Source: Ichthyophis bannanicus (lineage: Eukaryota; Chordata; Amphibia; Gymnophiona; Ichthyophiidae). Taken from it: DNA of 64,000 nt. Both the position numbers and the translations under genes were made by a program. The stretch is from the NCBI GenBank assembly GCA_033557465.1, contig CM066031.1:174623043-174687042 (forward strand), written 5' to 3'. This document shows, piece by piece, positions 53,903 through 63,998 of this stretch. Every line of letters starts with the position of its first letter. Position 1 is the first letter of the stretch. Below the pieces are notes generated by a model, which did no database searches, had not been told where the DNA came from, and saw only the letters and a program-made list of their open reading frames with translations.

Positions 53903-54098
53903 GGGTATGTTTACTAAACCGGGCTAATGGTTAACCTGGGCTATCTGCCACTAGGCCCCATATTATTCAATGGAACCTAGTTGCAGATAGCCCGGGTTAA
54001 CCGTTAGCCTAGTTTAGTAAATATACCCCATATTATTCAATAGGACCTAGTGGCAGATAGCCCGGGTTAACCGTTAGCCCGGTTTAGTAAACATACCC
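53903..54098. mobile_element. Harbinger-like hairpin MITE with internal duplication
   Basis: A complete foldback: GGGTATGTTTACTAAACCGG...CCGGTTTAGTAAACATACCC. The first unit closes at 54029; a second right half (from CATATTATTCAATAGGACC) follows, so the right arm is present twice. Flanks are CTGAG (53898-53902) and CTAAG (54099-54103), which fit the CTNAG target of the larger Harbinger-like copies. It is the short form of the family. Confidence 0.85.
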
Positions 54099-54109
54099 CT
54101 AAGGGTTAT

Positions 54110-54692
54110 ATTTCCTAGCCCTTCTTCAGCTATAACGCTTTCAGTCTCCAAGGATTCTGGAAATGCCTCCCATGATCATCAGATTCTGTAGCTGCCAAAT
54201 ATCACTCCCCAGCAAGGAACAGGCAATGGCATTACCTCCTACTGGTCTTCCACTACCTCCTGCTGGTCTCCTCACTACCTTTCCTCTCTTATCTCTCCCT
54301 ACACCCCTCCTCAGGAACTCCGCTCTTCTGGCAAATCACTTCTATCTGTCCCCTTCTTTTCTATTACTAACTCCAGACTTTGCTCCTTTCACCTTGCTGC
54401 TCCTTAAGCCTGGAACAAACGACCTAAGGCTGTACGTCAGGTGCCTTCTCTGGCCCTTTTCAAATGCAGGCTGAAAACTCACATCTTCACTGCTGCTTTC
54501 TGATTTTGATTCACCTGATATCCTTTGTGTTTCTTTACCATTCTCCCTAGCTGTATCCCATGTCTACAGTTACTGTGTTATCTGTTTCTATTAGATTGTA
54601 AGATCCGATGAGCAGGGACCGTCTTTTACATGTGTCTTTGCAGTACCGCGTACACCTTATAGCATTATACAAATGTTCAGTAATAGTAGTAT
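54110..54692 (+). pseudogene. L2-clade LINE 3' fragment (plus)
   Basis: The frame 54163-54474 ends with LLLKPGTNDLRLYVRCLLWP, matching the L2 fragment at 50790 (LLLIPGTNYLNLYIRFHLHA). The 3' end has TTAGATTGTAAGATCCGATG, AGCAGGGACCGTC and the GTACCGCGTACACC tail. Confidence 0.8.
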
Positions 54693-55310
54693 TAGAGTGT
54701 ACTTATAGGTCAGTAGGAGAAGTTTGAACTGGATACGGAAATGGATAGGGAGCCAATGAAGTGACTTGAGAAGGGAGGTTATATGAGAATTTAGAGGCTG
54801 GCGGAAGATTAGCCATGCAGCTGAATTTTGAACAAATTGAAGGGGAGAGAGATGGTTCAGAGCGAGACAAGCAAGGAGGAGGTTGCAATAGTCTAGAAGA
54901 GAAGTAACTAAAGAGTGGATAAGTGTCTTATTAGTGTGTATAGAAAGGAAGGAATGAATTTTGCCAATGTTATAGAGAAGTGACAGGATTTAGCTATTTG
55001 TTGGATGTGTGCAGAGAAAGAGAGAGTAGAGTCAAAGACGACCCCAAAGCTGCAAGCTGAGGAAACAGGGAGGAGGTGGTATTATCCATAGACATAGAGA
55101 AGGGAGGATAGGGGGTGGGGGTGGGGGAGGTGGATTTAGGGGGAAAGATAAGGAGCTCAGTTTTGGCCATGTTCAGTTTCAGATGGTAGTGAGACGTCCA
55201 GGCAACAATGTCAGATAAGCAGGCAGAGATCTGAGCCTGGATTCCTGGAGAGACTTCAGGCACAGAAAGATAGATCTGAGAATCCTGATTCAATCAGACT
55301 AAATTTTAAG
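54693..55310 (-). pseudogene. L2-clade LINE RT C-terminal fragment (minus)
   Basis: The minus frame 54994-55293 has KLNMAKTELLIFPPKSTSPT, then STSLHTSN-like blocks; downstream pieces include SLLDYCNLLLACL and HWLPIHFRIQFKLLLLTYK. It directly abuts the plus-strand fragment, with no 3' end of its own. Confidence 0.8.
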
Positions 55311-55400
55311 CTCTATGAAGCTGGGGCATTCCCTCTTATGTGTTTGTACATTGCTGTATACTCCTGGTAGCACCTTAGAAATAATAATTAGTTTTAGATA
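55300..55400 (+). repeat. L2 3' tail (plus)
   Basis: TTTTAAGCTCTATGAAGCTGG...TGTTTGTACATTGCTGTATA resembles an L2 3' end. Isolated fragment. Confidence 0.5.
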
Positions 55401-55769
55401 ATGATATGTCTTCATTGTTTGGATTACTTTTCGGCCTGATTGAGTATACAGGCTTTCTGGACTCACAAAATTTAAGGATTTTAAAACTCAATTTTTTCCT
55501 GCAATGAGAAACAGTAACTGTCTATCTTTGTCTTGTCCTGTTTATAGTCCCATAGGCTGTATTGCAATGGTGTCAGAAATGAATGTGAATGAATGAGGTT
55601 ATAGTTCATTCCAACCCTACAGTCATTTCATTCATTTAAATGTATACTGTACACACTGAAAATGCTCTTACTTATCATGCTTTATCATTCAACCCCCAAA
55701 ACGTACAACCCTAATATATACTTTATTTTAATAGTATTTCATTATATAAGTAGAAGTAGATGTATATAA

Positions 55770-56085
55770 GCAGAGTGGAACCTGGGCATCATTGTATCAG
55801 ATGATCTTTAGTGGCCAAACTTAAGTAGAAAGGCAACAATAAAAGCCAGAAAGATGCTTGGGTGAATAGGGAGAGAAAGGGCTAGCAGGAAAAATGAGGT
55901 CTCCAGTGAGACCTCATTTGAAGAACTATGTACAGTTTTGGAGACCACATCTTCAACAGAATATAAATAGGATGAAGGCAGTCCAAGAGGGTGGCTACTA
56001 AAATGGTCAGTGGTCTAAGTCATGGAGATAGACTTAAAGATCTCAATATGTACACCTGAGAGGAAAACCAGAAGAGGGAGATATT
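55770..56085 (+). pseudogene. CR1-like (second family) fragment
   Basis: The frames read ARKMLG, then VRPHLKNYVQFWRPHLQQNI-like and VATKMVSGL-like blocks, matching 26330-26640. Decayed, with stops, and cut at the start of the next LINE. Confidence 0.7.
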
Positions 56086-56675
56086 TTTTTATTTATTTAG
56101 CAAGGTTTTTATACTGCTCTCATTAAGTCAAAGCAGTTTATATTGAACATTAACAGCAGGGAGAACTGCTTTACATATAACTGTTTTACATAGAACTGAA
56201 CTGAAGATATACGTATGGAACTGTGAACATACATAGAACTGGGATGGGTGAGGAAGGTAGGTGACATGGGATGGATTGGAATGGGCATCAACTATGTACA
56301 GCTGGATGTAGATATAGTGTTCAAGATATCAAAGTACATCTGATTGTTAGTTGTTGGGGGGTGGAGATAATATAGAATTTATCCTGGTCCATCAAGTCCA
56401 AGGAATTCGGTGAAGAGGTGGGTCTCCAGATTTTTTTCATAGTTCGGCCGCTCTTAGGGTTTCAAGGAGGGTGCTCCAGATGGTGGGTGCGAAGAGGGCA
56501 AAGGTTCTGTTACATGTTTGTTGTGAGCTCTTTCTTTTGAGGCCAGGTATGGTAAGCAGGTTTTTCTGGTTGCTTCATCTTGATCTTGTGTTTGGAGCTT
56601 TAATTGTTAGTGTTTGAAGACTGTGGGATAGTTGGTCTTGTAGTGATTTGAAAATGGTGAGGATTGTTTAGTATG

Positions 56676-57163
56676 GGCCAGATTTTCTACTGGACAGTGT
56701 TATGTGCCGCATTGGCGCATGGCTTGCCCCTCTTCCGCCTATCCTGGATTTTAAAAGCCAGGGTTATATGCAGCCCCGGCATTGAAAATCCGGGTCTTGC
56801 AGCACACCACAGAAGCCACAGGTGCTAGTTGGGTAGCACCAATTTTTGATGCTACCCATTTAACCGCTATGCCTGAAAGATAAGCAAGGAAAAACCTTGC
56901 CTATCTTTAAGGTGCAGAGGGCTAAGCAGGAAGCACTGAAGATTGGTTCTACTCATTTAGCCCTTTCATCCGCTCCTGCTCCACCCTTGAACGCCCCTAA
57001 CATGCCCCGATGCTAACCGCATAGCATCTGGGCACGTTAGGGACATATCTGGGATTTTTGAAAGGCACTACCCATGTAAGTGCCCTTCGAAAATCCCAGA
57101 TATGGCATTTACATGGGTAATTAGGGCAGTTACCACGTAAATGCCTTTGAAAATCAGGCCCTG
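56676..57163. mobile_element. MITE with GGGCC(T/A)GATTTTC ends, copy 2
   Basis: Ends GGGCCAGATTTTC (left) and GAAAATCAGGCCC (right). Internal inverted pairs include GGGTAGCACCAA and CCCAGATATG...CATATCTGGG. It interrupts the L2-like LINE between 3' UTR and RT sequence. No clear target duplication. Confidence 0.8.
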
Positions 57164-58022
57164 AGCTATTGGTAGCCAGTGGAGTTTTCTTAAAGTGGGG
57201 GCAATGTGGTCCTGTTTAGGTATCCTGGTTATTATCCTTGCTCCTGTATTTTGTGCCATTTGGAATGGGTGTATTGTTTTTTTTGTGAGACCTTGTTATA
57301 GTATATTGCAGTAATCCAGTTGTGGCATGATGATGGCTTGGCACACTGTTCTGAAATTGCTTGGGTCTAGGAGTGATCGTAGGTTTTGTAGGATCTGTAG
57401 TTTATGGTATGCGATGTTGGTAGTTTTTGTGATGTGTGGACGCATGGACAGCTGTTGATCAAGTGTAACTCCTATGTATTTGACTTCTGTTTTGGTGCTT
57501 AGGATTGCATCGTCCACTGTGATTTTTGAAAGGGGGTGAAGGTTTTATTCCTTGTGATGTGGAGGACTTCCAATTTGTTGGGGTCCACTGATAAATTGTA
57601 TTCAGCAAGTTGATGGGTAAGGGCTGTAAAGCAAGAGATTAAGTTTGTATAGTCAGGTTTCTTGGTGTCAAAGGGGGTGTATATCATTATATCATCTGCA
57701 TAAATGTGGGAGGATATTATGGCTTCTGATTAGGTTGCAGATGTATTGGATGTAGAGGTTGAAGAGCAAGGCAGAGAGCTGAGCCTTCTGATACTCCTTT
57801 TGCTGGGTGAAAGGTTTTGAGGTCTGTGTACCTATTTTGACTTTTTGGCAGTAGTTGGTTAGGAAGGTGTTGAACCATAATAGTGCTGTTTTGCAGAAGC
57901 TGATTTCTTGCAGTCTGAATAAAAGTATACTGTGGGAAATTGAGTCTAAAACTATGGTGATATCTAGAAATATCATGATGAAGCCTTGTTGAGCTGATCA
58001 GGGTATCAAAGAGGGTCATGAG

Positions 58023-58363
58023 CAATGTTCCCTCTAACCTGCGCTGGGTCTGCTGCCAACATTCCTGCTGGTGGGGGTGTGGGGGTGCAGAGCGATCGAC
58101 GCTCTGCCCTCCCCCACCGGCAGGAATGCCGGCGGAGGACCCGGCGCAGATTAAGGAGAACATTGCGAGTGTTCTGCGGCATGTGTTAGACACAGGGTCT
58201 AACACACACCACAGAATCCTCTCAATATTCTCTTTAATCTGCTCTGGGTCCGCCACCAGCATTACTGCCGGTGGGGGGAGGGGCAAAGCGTCAAGCGCTC
58301 TGCACCCCCTTCCGCTGGCAGGAATGTTGGCGGCGGACCCAGTGCAGGTTAGAGGGAACATTG
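58023..58363. mobile_element. Compound hAT-type MITE (tandem hairpins)
   Basis: Ends CAATGTTCCCTCTAACCTGC and GCAGGTTAGAGGGAACATTG, flanked by an exact 8-bp GTCATGAG (58015-58022 and 58364-58371). The two halves, 58023-58157 and 58228-58363, are each complete hairpins with their own hAT-like ends (CAATGTT... / ...GAACATTG). They are joined by a third palindrome (TGCGGCATGTGTTAGAC with its complement, 58171-58220). Confidence 0.93.
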
Positions 58364-60239
58364 GTCATGAGGAGGGTGTCTATTGTGGTACATGGGAGTC
58401 AATGTGGTCATAGAGCTACTTTTTCGATTAGATTGGCAATGAATAACAGGCTGGAAATTGGTCAGTATGAACTGGGAGCTGTTGGGTCTAAGGTAAGCTT
58501 TTTTAGGATTGGTACAATAGAGACGGTTTTGAGGGAAATGGACATATATTCATCAGATAGGGAAGAGTTAACAATTGTTTGCAGGGTTGAAGAAAGTTCT
58601 GTTCTGGAGATCTTGATCCAAGAGACTGGATAGGGATCAAGCGGGGAGGTGGTGGTGGTGTTGATGTTCGTTATGATATGTTCAAGTTTATCTGTGGATA
58701 TGGTCTGAAAGTAGGCCCATATGTGGGATGGAGTTATTGGTGTCTGTTGTTGTGGTGGGTGAGGATGGGCAGGTGTGTATTAAGGTTATGCTTCAAGTAG
58801 TTGGCTATTGCTTGAGGGTTAATGTTTTGGGGGTGAGGGGGTCTTGTGTTGGGTCTTTCTTGAGACCATTGCATTGAGACCATTTGCAGTGGTGAAAAGT
58901 TCTCTTGGGTGGTCGAGAGTCTGCATAAGAATACTGGAGTAGTATTTTTTCTCCATTTGTTTATTAGTGTGTTGTATTCTCCTATATTTTGATGAGTAGA
59001 GATCTCTGAGTATGGCATCTTTTGATTTCCTCCAGCATCATTGAATCCATTTGAGAGTTTGTTTCATTTCTTTGATGTCTTTGAAGTACCAGGGGGCTAG
59101 CTAGCAGGTAGTATTATGTGTTTTGGGTCATTAGGGAGGTTGGTGGGGGTCAAGGCAGCACATGCAAGGGTGGTAGTCCAGATATGAATTAAGTGGTCCA
59201 GATCGTTGGTGTTTACATCTAGTTAGGGGCAGACTTGCTGTTGAAAAGATTGTTTGTTGAAGGATTTGAATTGCCGTGTGATATTGTGGAGCTTCTTGTT
59301 TTGTGGGGGAAGTATTGAGTCAGATAGAAGGTGATTGAGGCATGGTCTGACCATGGGACTTGGGAAACCTTGTAGTAAAGGTTGTGCAGGTGGGTGGGTT
59401 CCTTTATTAGTCGGTGAAGTTATAGTCCCTTCATAGTGTTGAGAAAGGCATGTGTTTTACTGCACGAGGCAGAGGGAAGGTTCAGGTCGCCTAACATTGT
59501 TGCGGTGTGGATGCATGCTTCCTCTAATAGGATTGAGAGTTCATCTGCTTTTGTATTGGGTGATCTATATGTTAGGCATATGGTTTGGATCTTATTTGTG
59601 ACTGAGGGGATATCAAGGGTATTACTAAAGGCGTTCTTGGATACAGTGAAGCGGAGATGTTCCTTGGCTATAATCATGATGCCACCTCCTCTCTGTGTCT
59701 TGGACAATTGAAGAGTTTGTAGTTTGTGGGTTTGGGTTGGTTTAGTAGAATAGTGTCTGTTGATGTAATCCAGGATTCTGTGTTATATAGGAGGTCTAGA
59801 TTATTGTCATTGATGAGATCTAGTATGATGTAATTTTTATTTTGTACAGACTGGGTGTTTATGAGTGTGCAGTTGAGAGGGGGGAGTGGGGCTGTGGGAT
59901 GGGTTTTCATGTATGTGTTAGCACAGGGTTTATTTGTATCAGTCTGGGTTGTCCTCTGAAGGGAGGTTTTCTCCAGGGGTCCAGGGGATGATCTGTCTGT
60001 AGCTATCAGGATTTGACCATTGGTGAATGGGTTTCTATCCACAAGGAAAATGAGTGTGAGGATTGTGATGAGGAGTGCATGTCTGAGAGTAATGGCACTG
60101 ATGTTGTTAGCTGTGGTGCTTAGTTAATTGTGTGTTCAGTTGCGTTAATTTGAGATGTGGTGAGTTTGATGGGTAGAGGTAACACTTGTTCAGAGGCTGC
60201 CATGTTGCTGATTAGGTGCAGTGCTGGCTCTCCCTGCAG

Positions 60240-62240
60240 TCCATCTCTGAACAAGAATCACCAGGATCATGGGAGGGGGCAGACCATGGGGAGAGGCAGC
60301 AATGCCTGCATGTGAGATCAAAGAGAACTGTGTCTCATTTTACTGCTCAGAAAACATAAAAGCAGCAACTAGCAGAGAGGTGCACTTGGTGACAGGACTT
60401 TATTTGTGCAGCTGTGCAGCCTATAGCTAGTGCTAAAATTCCAAACATGCTATGACTCTATTGGAGGACTTGACAAATTTTGTGTGGATTTAGGAGCCAG
60501 GCCAAAATCTTCGGTCAGTGCTTCTGAATTACTCGCAATTGTGGTGTGCCGGTCTGTGCATGGGAGAAGATATGGTAGGTACCTTTGTGTGAGTGGGGCA
60601 TGGGGCAACTGTGTGTTGTGACAAGGCAGAGGGTTTAAAACCTAGAAATAAGGCTTTAAAACAGTTTCTTTCCTCAGAAGCTGGCAGTAAAACAGGTCAG
60701 GAAAGGGTTAAAGCTCTAGCCCAGAAAGGTTTTCTGTACAAGAGAACACAGAGAGAGCTACTCCCCAGCTCCATGACAACCCAGGGAGCTGACGTAGGAG
60801 AGAAAGGGGCAGAGTCAAAGCTAATAGGGCAGCCCCGTGCACTTAACCAGGAAGGAACAGTTAGTGAGAGAATGGAGACGGAGACTGGGACAGAGGCAGA
60901 GACGTGGAGTGAAGTTCGAGGTTCAGCTTCAGTTGGAGATTCAGACTCTGATTTGAATCAAAGCAGAAAGCTGAGGACCGGAGGAAGCAGGAAAAGGAGC
61001 TGCCATTACCCAGACAGCACAAGGTGCTTGCAGAGTGGCCAGCCAGACGGCAGAGAGTCAGAGAGGTCTCTGGAGAGGCGTCTGGAAAAGCTTCCAGGAA
61101 GGAACTACCTCAGGACAAGCAAAAAGGAGAAACAGGTTAGAAGTTACTTTAAACCTGGGGAGCAGAGTTTGGAAACTTTGCCCAGAAGAGACAGAAGTAC
61201 TTCCCTGGAGTCTTCTTTAGAAGCTACAGTCACAAGTGGGAGGTTGGGCAGAAGGAAAGTGCCATTTGTAAAACTGCAAAGAGATTCCCAAGGCAGACAG
61301 CGTGTCAGGAGCTCCAGTTCTGAGTACAGCCCAGCTGCTTGTAAGCATTCGGCTAATTGCAGGCTACAGAGCAGAACGTTAGAGTCAGACCCTGCTGAGC
61401 AACTTGCTATACAGGAGCTAGTGAAGCAGTACCAAGACAAATATTTACCTCCTAACCAAAGTGTGAATCTTAGACATGCCAGGAGAAAGGTGAGCCCTTT
61501 TAATACTGTTTTTAAGGGGGCTGGTAATTCTAAATCCTTGCCTGTACCCAGAAGGTTAAATGCTACTAAGTGGAAGCAGCTTAATGCATTCGTAGAGCAG
61601 TGGAAGTCTGTGGACTTACCTAAACCTAAATATAAGGACATATCAGATTCTGAAGTGGAGCCGATGCAAACTGAAGCACCTCTATTAGAAGACAGTTGTT
61701 CTGATATGGAATGTGGTTTCTGCCAGAGGGAGTGAAAAGCTGTAAAAGTATTTCTAGTAATAAGTGCTGAGAAAGCTTAATTGTTTTACTTGAGTTTTAT
61801 ACGGAGAAAGGCAGCGCTCTGCCTGAGTGAAAGCTCAATACTCATTATGCAGCTGTGAAAGTAAATGCAACGCTGTGAAGTTTCCTTTGTTTGGACCTAG
61901 TACCTGAAAGCAATACTTGTACTTGGAAAAGCAGTCTATTTAAAAGCTGGGAAAGAAGTTTAAGAAGCTATTTGTGTTTGAAACAATTGCCTGAGAAGTA
62001 TCAGGAAGACTTTGTTACCATTCATTCTTTATTTGGCACAAAAAGTACCATCTTGTTTCTGTGTTTGGGGAAGTAGTTATATGAAAATTCCTGTGCGACA
62101 ATAAACATATTGTTACCCCATTTAACCTTGGCTGTGGTTTACTTGGCCACCAACTACACAGATACCAGGCTGCAGCATTTACAAGGTCTTTATAAATATT
62201 GTGGTCCCGCCTGCCAGCCCTTCTAGGCAACTACCTATAT
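60240..62240 (+). mobile_element. Unrecognised retroelement-like repeat, copy 2
   Basis: Protein frame 60593-61735 followed by about 490 nt of 3' region with AATAAA (62101), then GGTTTACTTGGCCACCAACT and CTTCTAGGCAACTACC. Copy 1 has, in the same order, a similar protein end, AATAAA, CCACTTGGTTGGCC and TTAGGCGACTGCC. Left boundary unknown. No RT. Confidence 0.5.
60593..61735 (+). CDS. Unrecognised charged SR-rich protein, copy 2
   Basis: An open frame of 380 codons. The first in-frame ATG is at 60773, giving 320 residues; upstream codons (from a GTG at 60593) may belong to an earlier exon or to a frame that is now broken. The protein is very hydrophilic: Glu/Thr-rich at residues 90-115 (METETGTEAETW), Arg/Ser/Lys-rich to about residue 265, and then a less biased C-terminus with PFNTVFKGAG, a KWKQLNAFVEQWKS helix, SDSEVEPMQTE and SDMECGFCQRE. 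No known domain is visible. The C-terminus aligns with the protein at 35014-35919, so this is a repeated family. It could be a nucleic-acid-binding Gag-like or accessory protein; that is inference. A 60430-60621 frame (ASELLAIVV) may be its broken upstream part. Confidence 0.5.
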   Translation: MGHGATVCCDKAEGLKPRNKALKQFLSSEAGSKTGQERVKALAQKGFLYKRTQRELLPSSMTTQGADVGEKGAESKLIGQPRALNQEGTVSERMETETGTEAETWSEVRGSASVGDSDSDLNQSRKLRTGGSRKRSCHYPDSTRCLQSGQPDGRESERSLERRLEKLPGRNYLRTSKKEKQVRSYFKPGEQSLETLPRRDRSTSLESSLEATVTSGRLGRRKVPFVKLQRDSQGRQRVRSSSSEYSPAACKHSANCRLQSRTLESDPAEQLAIQELVKQYQDKYLPPNQSVNLRHARRKVSPFNTVFKGAGNSKSLPVPRRLNATKWKQLNAFVEQWKSVDLPKPKYKDISDSEVEPMQTEAPLLEDSCSDMECGFCQRE

Positions 62241-62249
62241 ACCCTAGAG

Positions 62250-62460
62250 GAGGAAGGTGGGTGGTGACAGTGTGTGTGGTGCAGAAGTGGGGTGTGTATG
62301 TGTGGCGTGAAGGTGAGGTGCCTGTGTGTGTATGATGTGGAGGTGAGGTGACCATATCTATATGTTTGTGTGTATGTGCCTGTTGTGTGGAGGTAGGCTG
62401 CATATGTATGTGTGTGTGTGTGTGTGTGTGTCTGTCTGTCTGTCTGTCTGTCATTCAGAG
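62250..62460 (+). repeat. TG-rich region with (TG)n and (TCTG)n microsatellites
   Basis: (TG)n at about 62407-62431 directly followed by (TCTG)n at 62431-62452; upstream imperfect GTGTGG units. Frames here are simple-sequence artefacts. Confidence 0.95.
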
Positions 62461-63150
62461 ATGGGATGCCTATTTGTGTGGTGTGGGGGTGGGGACGGGG
62501 TGCTTGTGTGTATTCTGGAAAATGGGAATGCACCTTTTGCCAACACCTTGCACTCTTCCCTCCTCTTCCAATCTCTCACCTGCTGACTCCCCTTCTCTGT
62601 TACCCTTCCGGACTCTCTCCTTTTCACCACCCTCCCACTAGCACTTCCATCCTCTGCCCTAAAATCCCCCATCCTCCTTTTTTAAATAGGCCCCCCTGCT
62701 CCTTTAAATTCTCCCTGATTTCTCTACCTCACTTGAACTCCTATCCCCCCCCCCCCCAACACACACAACCTATTGTTCTGCAGGACACCGGACTGGACCT
62801 CCCTCTTATCTTCTGCCTGCAGGGGATTGGATCCCCACCGCAGACTGCTTGTCTCTGGGCTGCCCCTTCTCTTATGCCCATGTGGAATCAAATCTCCTGT
62901 GGGCAGATAGAAGGTATCTTTGCTGCAATCCCCTTCTCTTCTGCCTGCAGGCATTCCCCCCCCCCCCCCATGAGTTGCCACAATGATGGTCGCAAAGCTT
63001 GCCTGCCTATGGAGATCCGTTCTCCCACGGGCAGAAGAGAAGGGGGTGGCTGTGATCATGGCAAACTCCACTTCTATCTGCCTGTGGGAAATCAGATCTC
63101 TGCAGGAAGACAAGTATCATGGCCATCATCGGGGCAACTTGTTTAGGGGG
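62461..63150. other. Stretch without gene, C-runs
   Basis: Pyrimidine-rich with C-runs near 62745 and 62950. A long frame (62412-63146) is low-complexity and not supported. Confidence 0.55.
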
Positions 63151-63154
63151 GCAA

Positions 63155-63320
63155 TGCCCCCCTCAGCCCCCCAAACTACACCCATGCTGTGTCTGAATTT
63201 AAGAAAGCAGGGGGCAAGTACAGAGGATCTCTGAGGGAAAGGGATTGTATAATTTTATGGATGGGCAAATTGGATAGGCCATATGGTCTTCATCTGCGAT
63301 CATTTTCTATGTTTTGTATG
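63155..63320 (+). repeat. CR1-like (second family) 3' tail
   Basis: GGGCAAATTGGATAGGCCAT, then ATGGTCTTCATCTGCGATCA and TTTTCTATGTTTTGTATG. It matches the end of 26318-27007. Confidence 0.75.
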
Positions 63321-63665
63321 CTTACCACATCTGTAACAGTCACATTTTCGAACTTTTAATGTGCGTCTATAATTTTATCCACCACTAAGGATCCTTTTTA
63401 CTAAAGGGTACTATGTGCTCAAACCATTATATTCAAAAACACAATCCACTCAAACAAAATGCTATGAGAAATGTCCAGAGCAAAAAAATACATCAAAACA
63501 GAAACATCCGAAAGAGGAGGGAAGGTCTCAGAACTACAGGCAACTACATAAGCTGAAGGAAATCTCCAAGCTTCTGCCCTCTCACATCAACAACCAACCC
63601 ACCACTCCCCCAGAATGTTTCACTAAAACATATTATGGCAAAAACCTCTTCCTCCAGACAGCATA
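63321..63665. other. Stretch without assigned gene
   Basis: An 83-aa frame (63415-63666), Lys/Gln/Pro-rich, runs up to the tandem repeat. Not recognised; it may be the start of an unlisted repeat extending beyond the window. Confidence 0.4.
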
Positions 63666-63674
63666 AAAAGAATC

Positions 63675-63998
63675 AAAATTCAATGTCATACTCTTTGGCA
63701 CCAAATACGCGTTTCACAAAAAATGCTTCTGCAAGGGAAAGCCAGTAACACACTATGGCAGGAAAAGCAAACCTTAAACAAAATGCCGTACTCTTCGGCA
63801 CCAAATACGTATTTCGCAAAAGATGCTTCTTCAAGGGAAAGCCAGTAACTGCCATATAAAAACACAAAAAGAAACATATACTATCCAACTCTTTAATAAT
63901 CCCATAACAATATTATAACTTCAAACAATACCCACTTACCACACTATGGCGGGAAAAGCAAATCTTAAACACCGGTGACATTAACCACCACCAAGCGC
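63675..63998 (+). repeat. Tandem repeat of about 100 bp at window end
   Basis: Two close copies of a unit with CTCTTTGGCACCAAATACG, AAGGGAAAGCCAGTAAC and CACACTATGGCAGGAAAAGC (63690-63780, 63790-63855). A partial third, CACACTATGGCGGGAAAAGC, lies at 63942-63961. The array may continue past the window. Confidence 0.8.

Larger units (their letters stand above)
56085..60230 (-). mobile_element. L2-like LINE, about 4 kb (minus), decayed
   Basis: The minus strand runs from ATGGCAGCC at 60204 to a T/A-rich 3' module at 56085. Endonuclease pieces: INTQSVQNKNYIILDLINDN and NTESWI (59674-60042), then MLGDLNLPS (59420-59707). RT pieces: LDITIVLDSISHSILLFRLQ (57692-57976), KYIGVTLDQQLSMRPHI and MPQLDYCN (57296-57517), and HIAPTLRKLHWLPI (57068-57259). 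Stops and shifts everywhere. Two DNA transposons lie inside it (56676-57163, 58023-58363). Confidence 0.85.

Noticed and set aside
57717..58361. 214-aa minus-strand frame
   Set aside because: It runs through the compound hAT hairpin and L2 debris; no homology blocks, so chance.
62412..63146. 244-aa frame
   Set aside because: Begins in TG/TCTG microsatellite and continues through C-rich low-complexity sequence.
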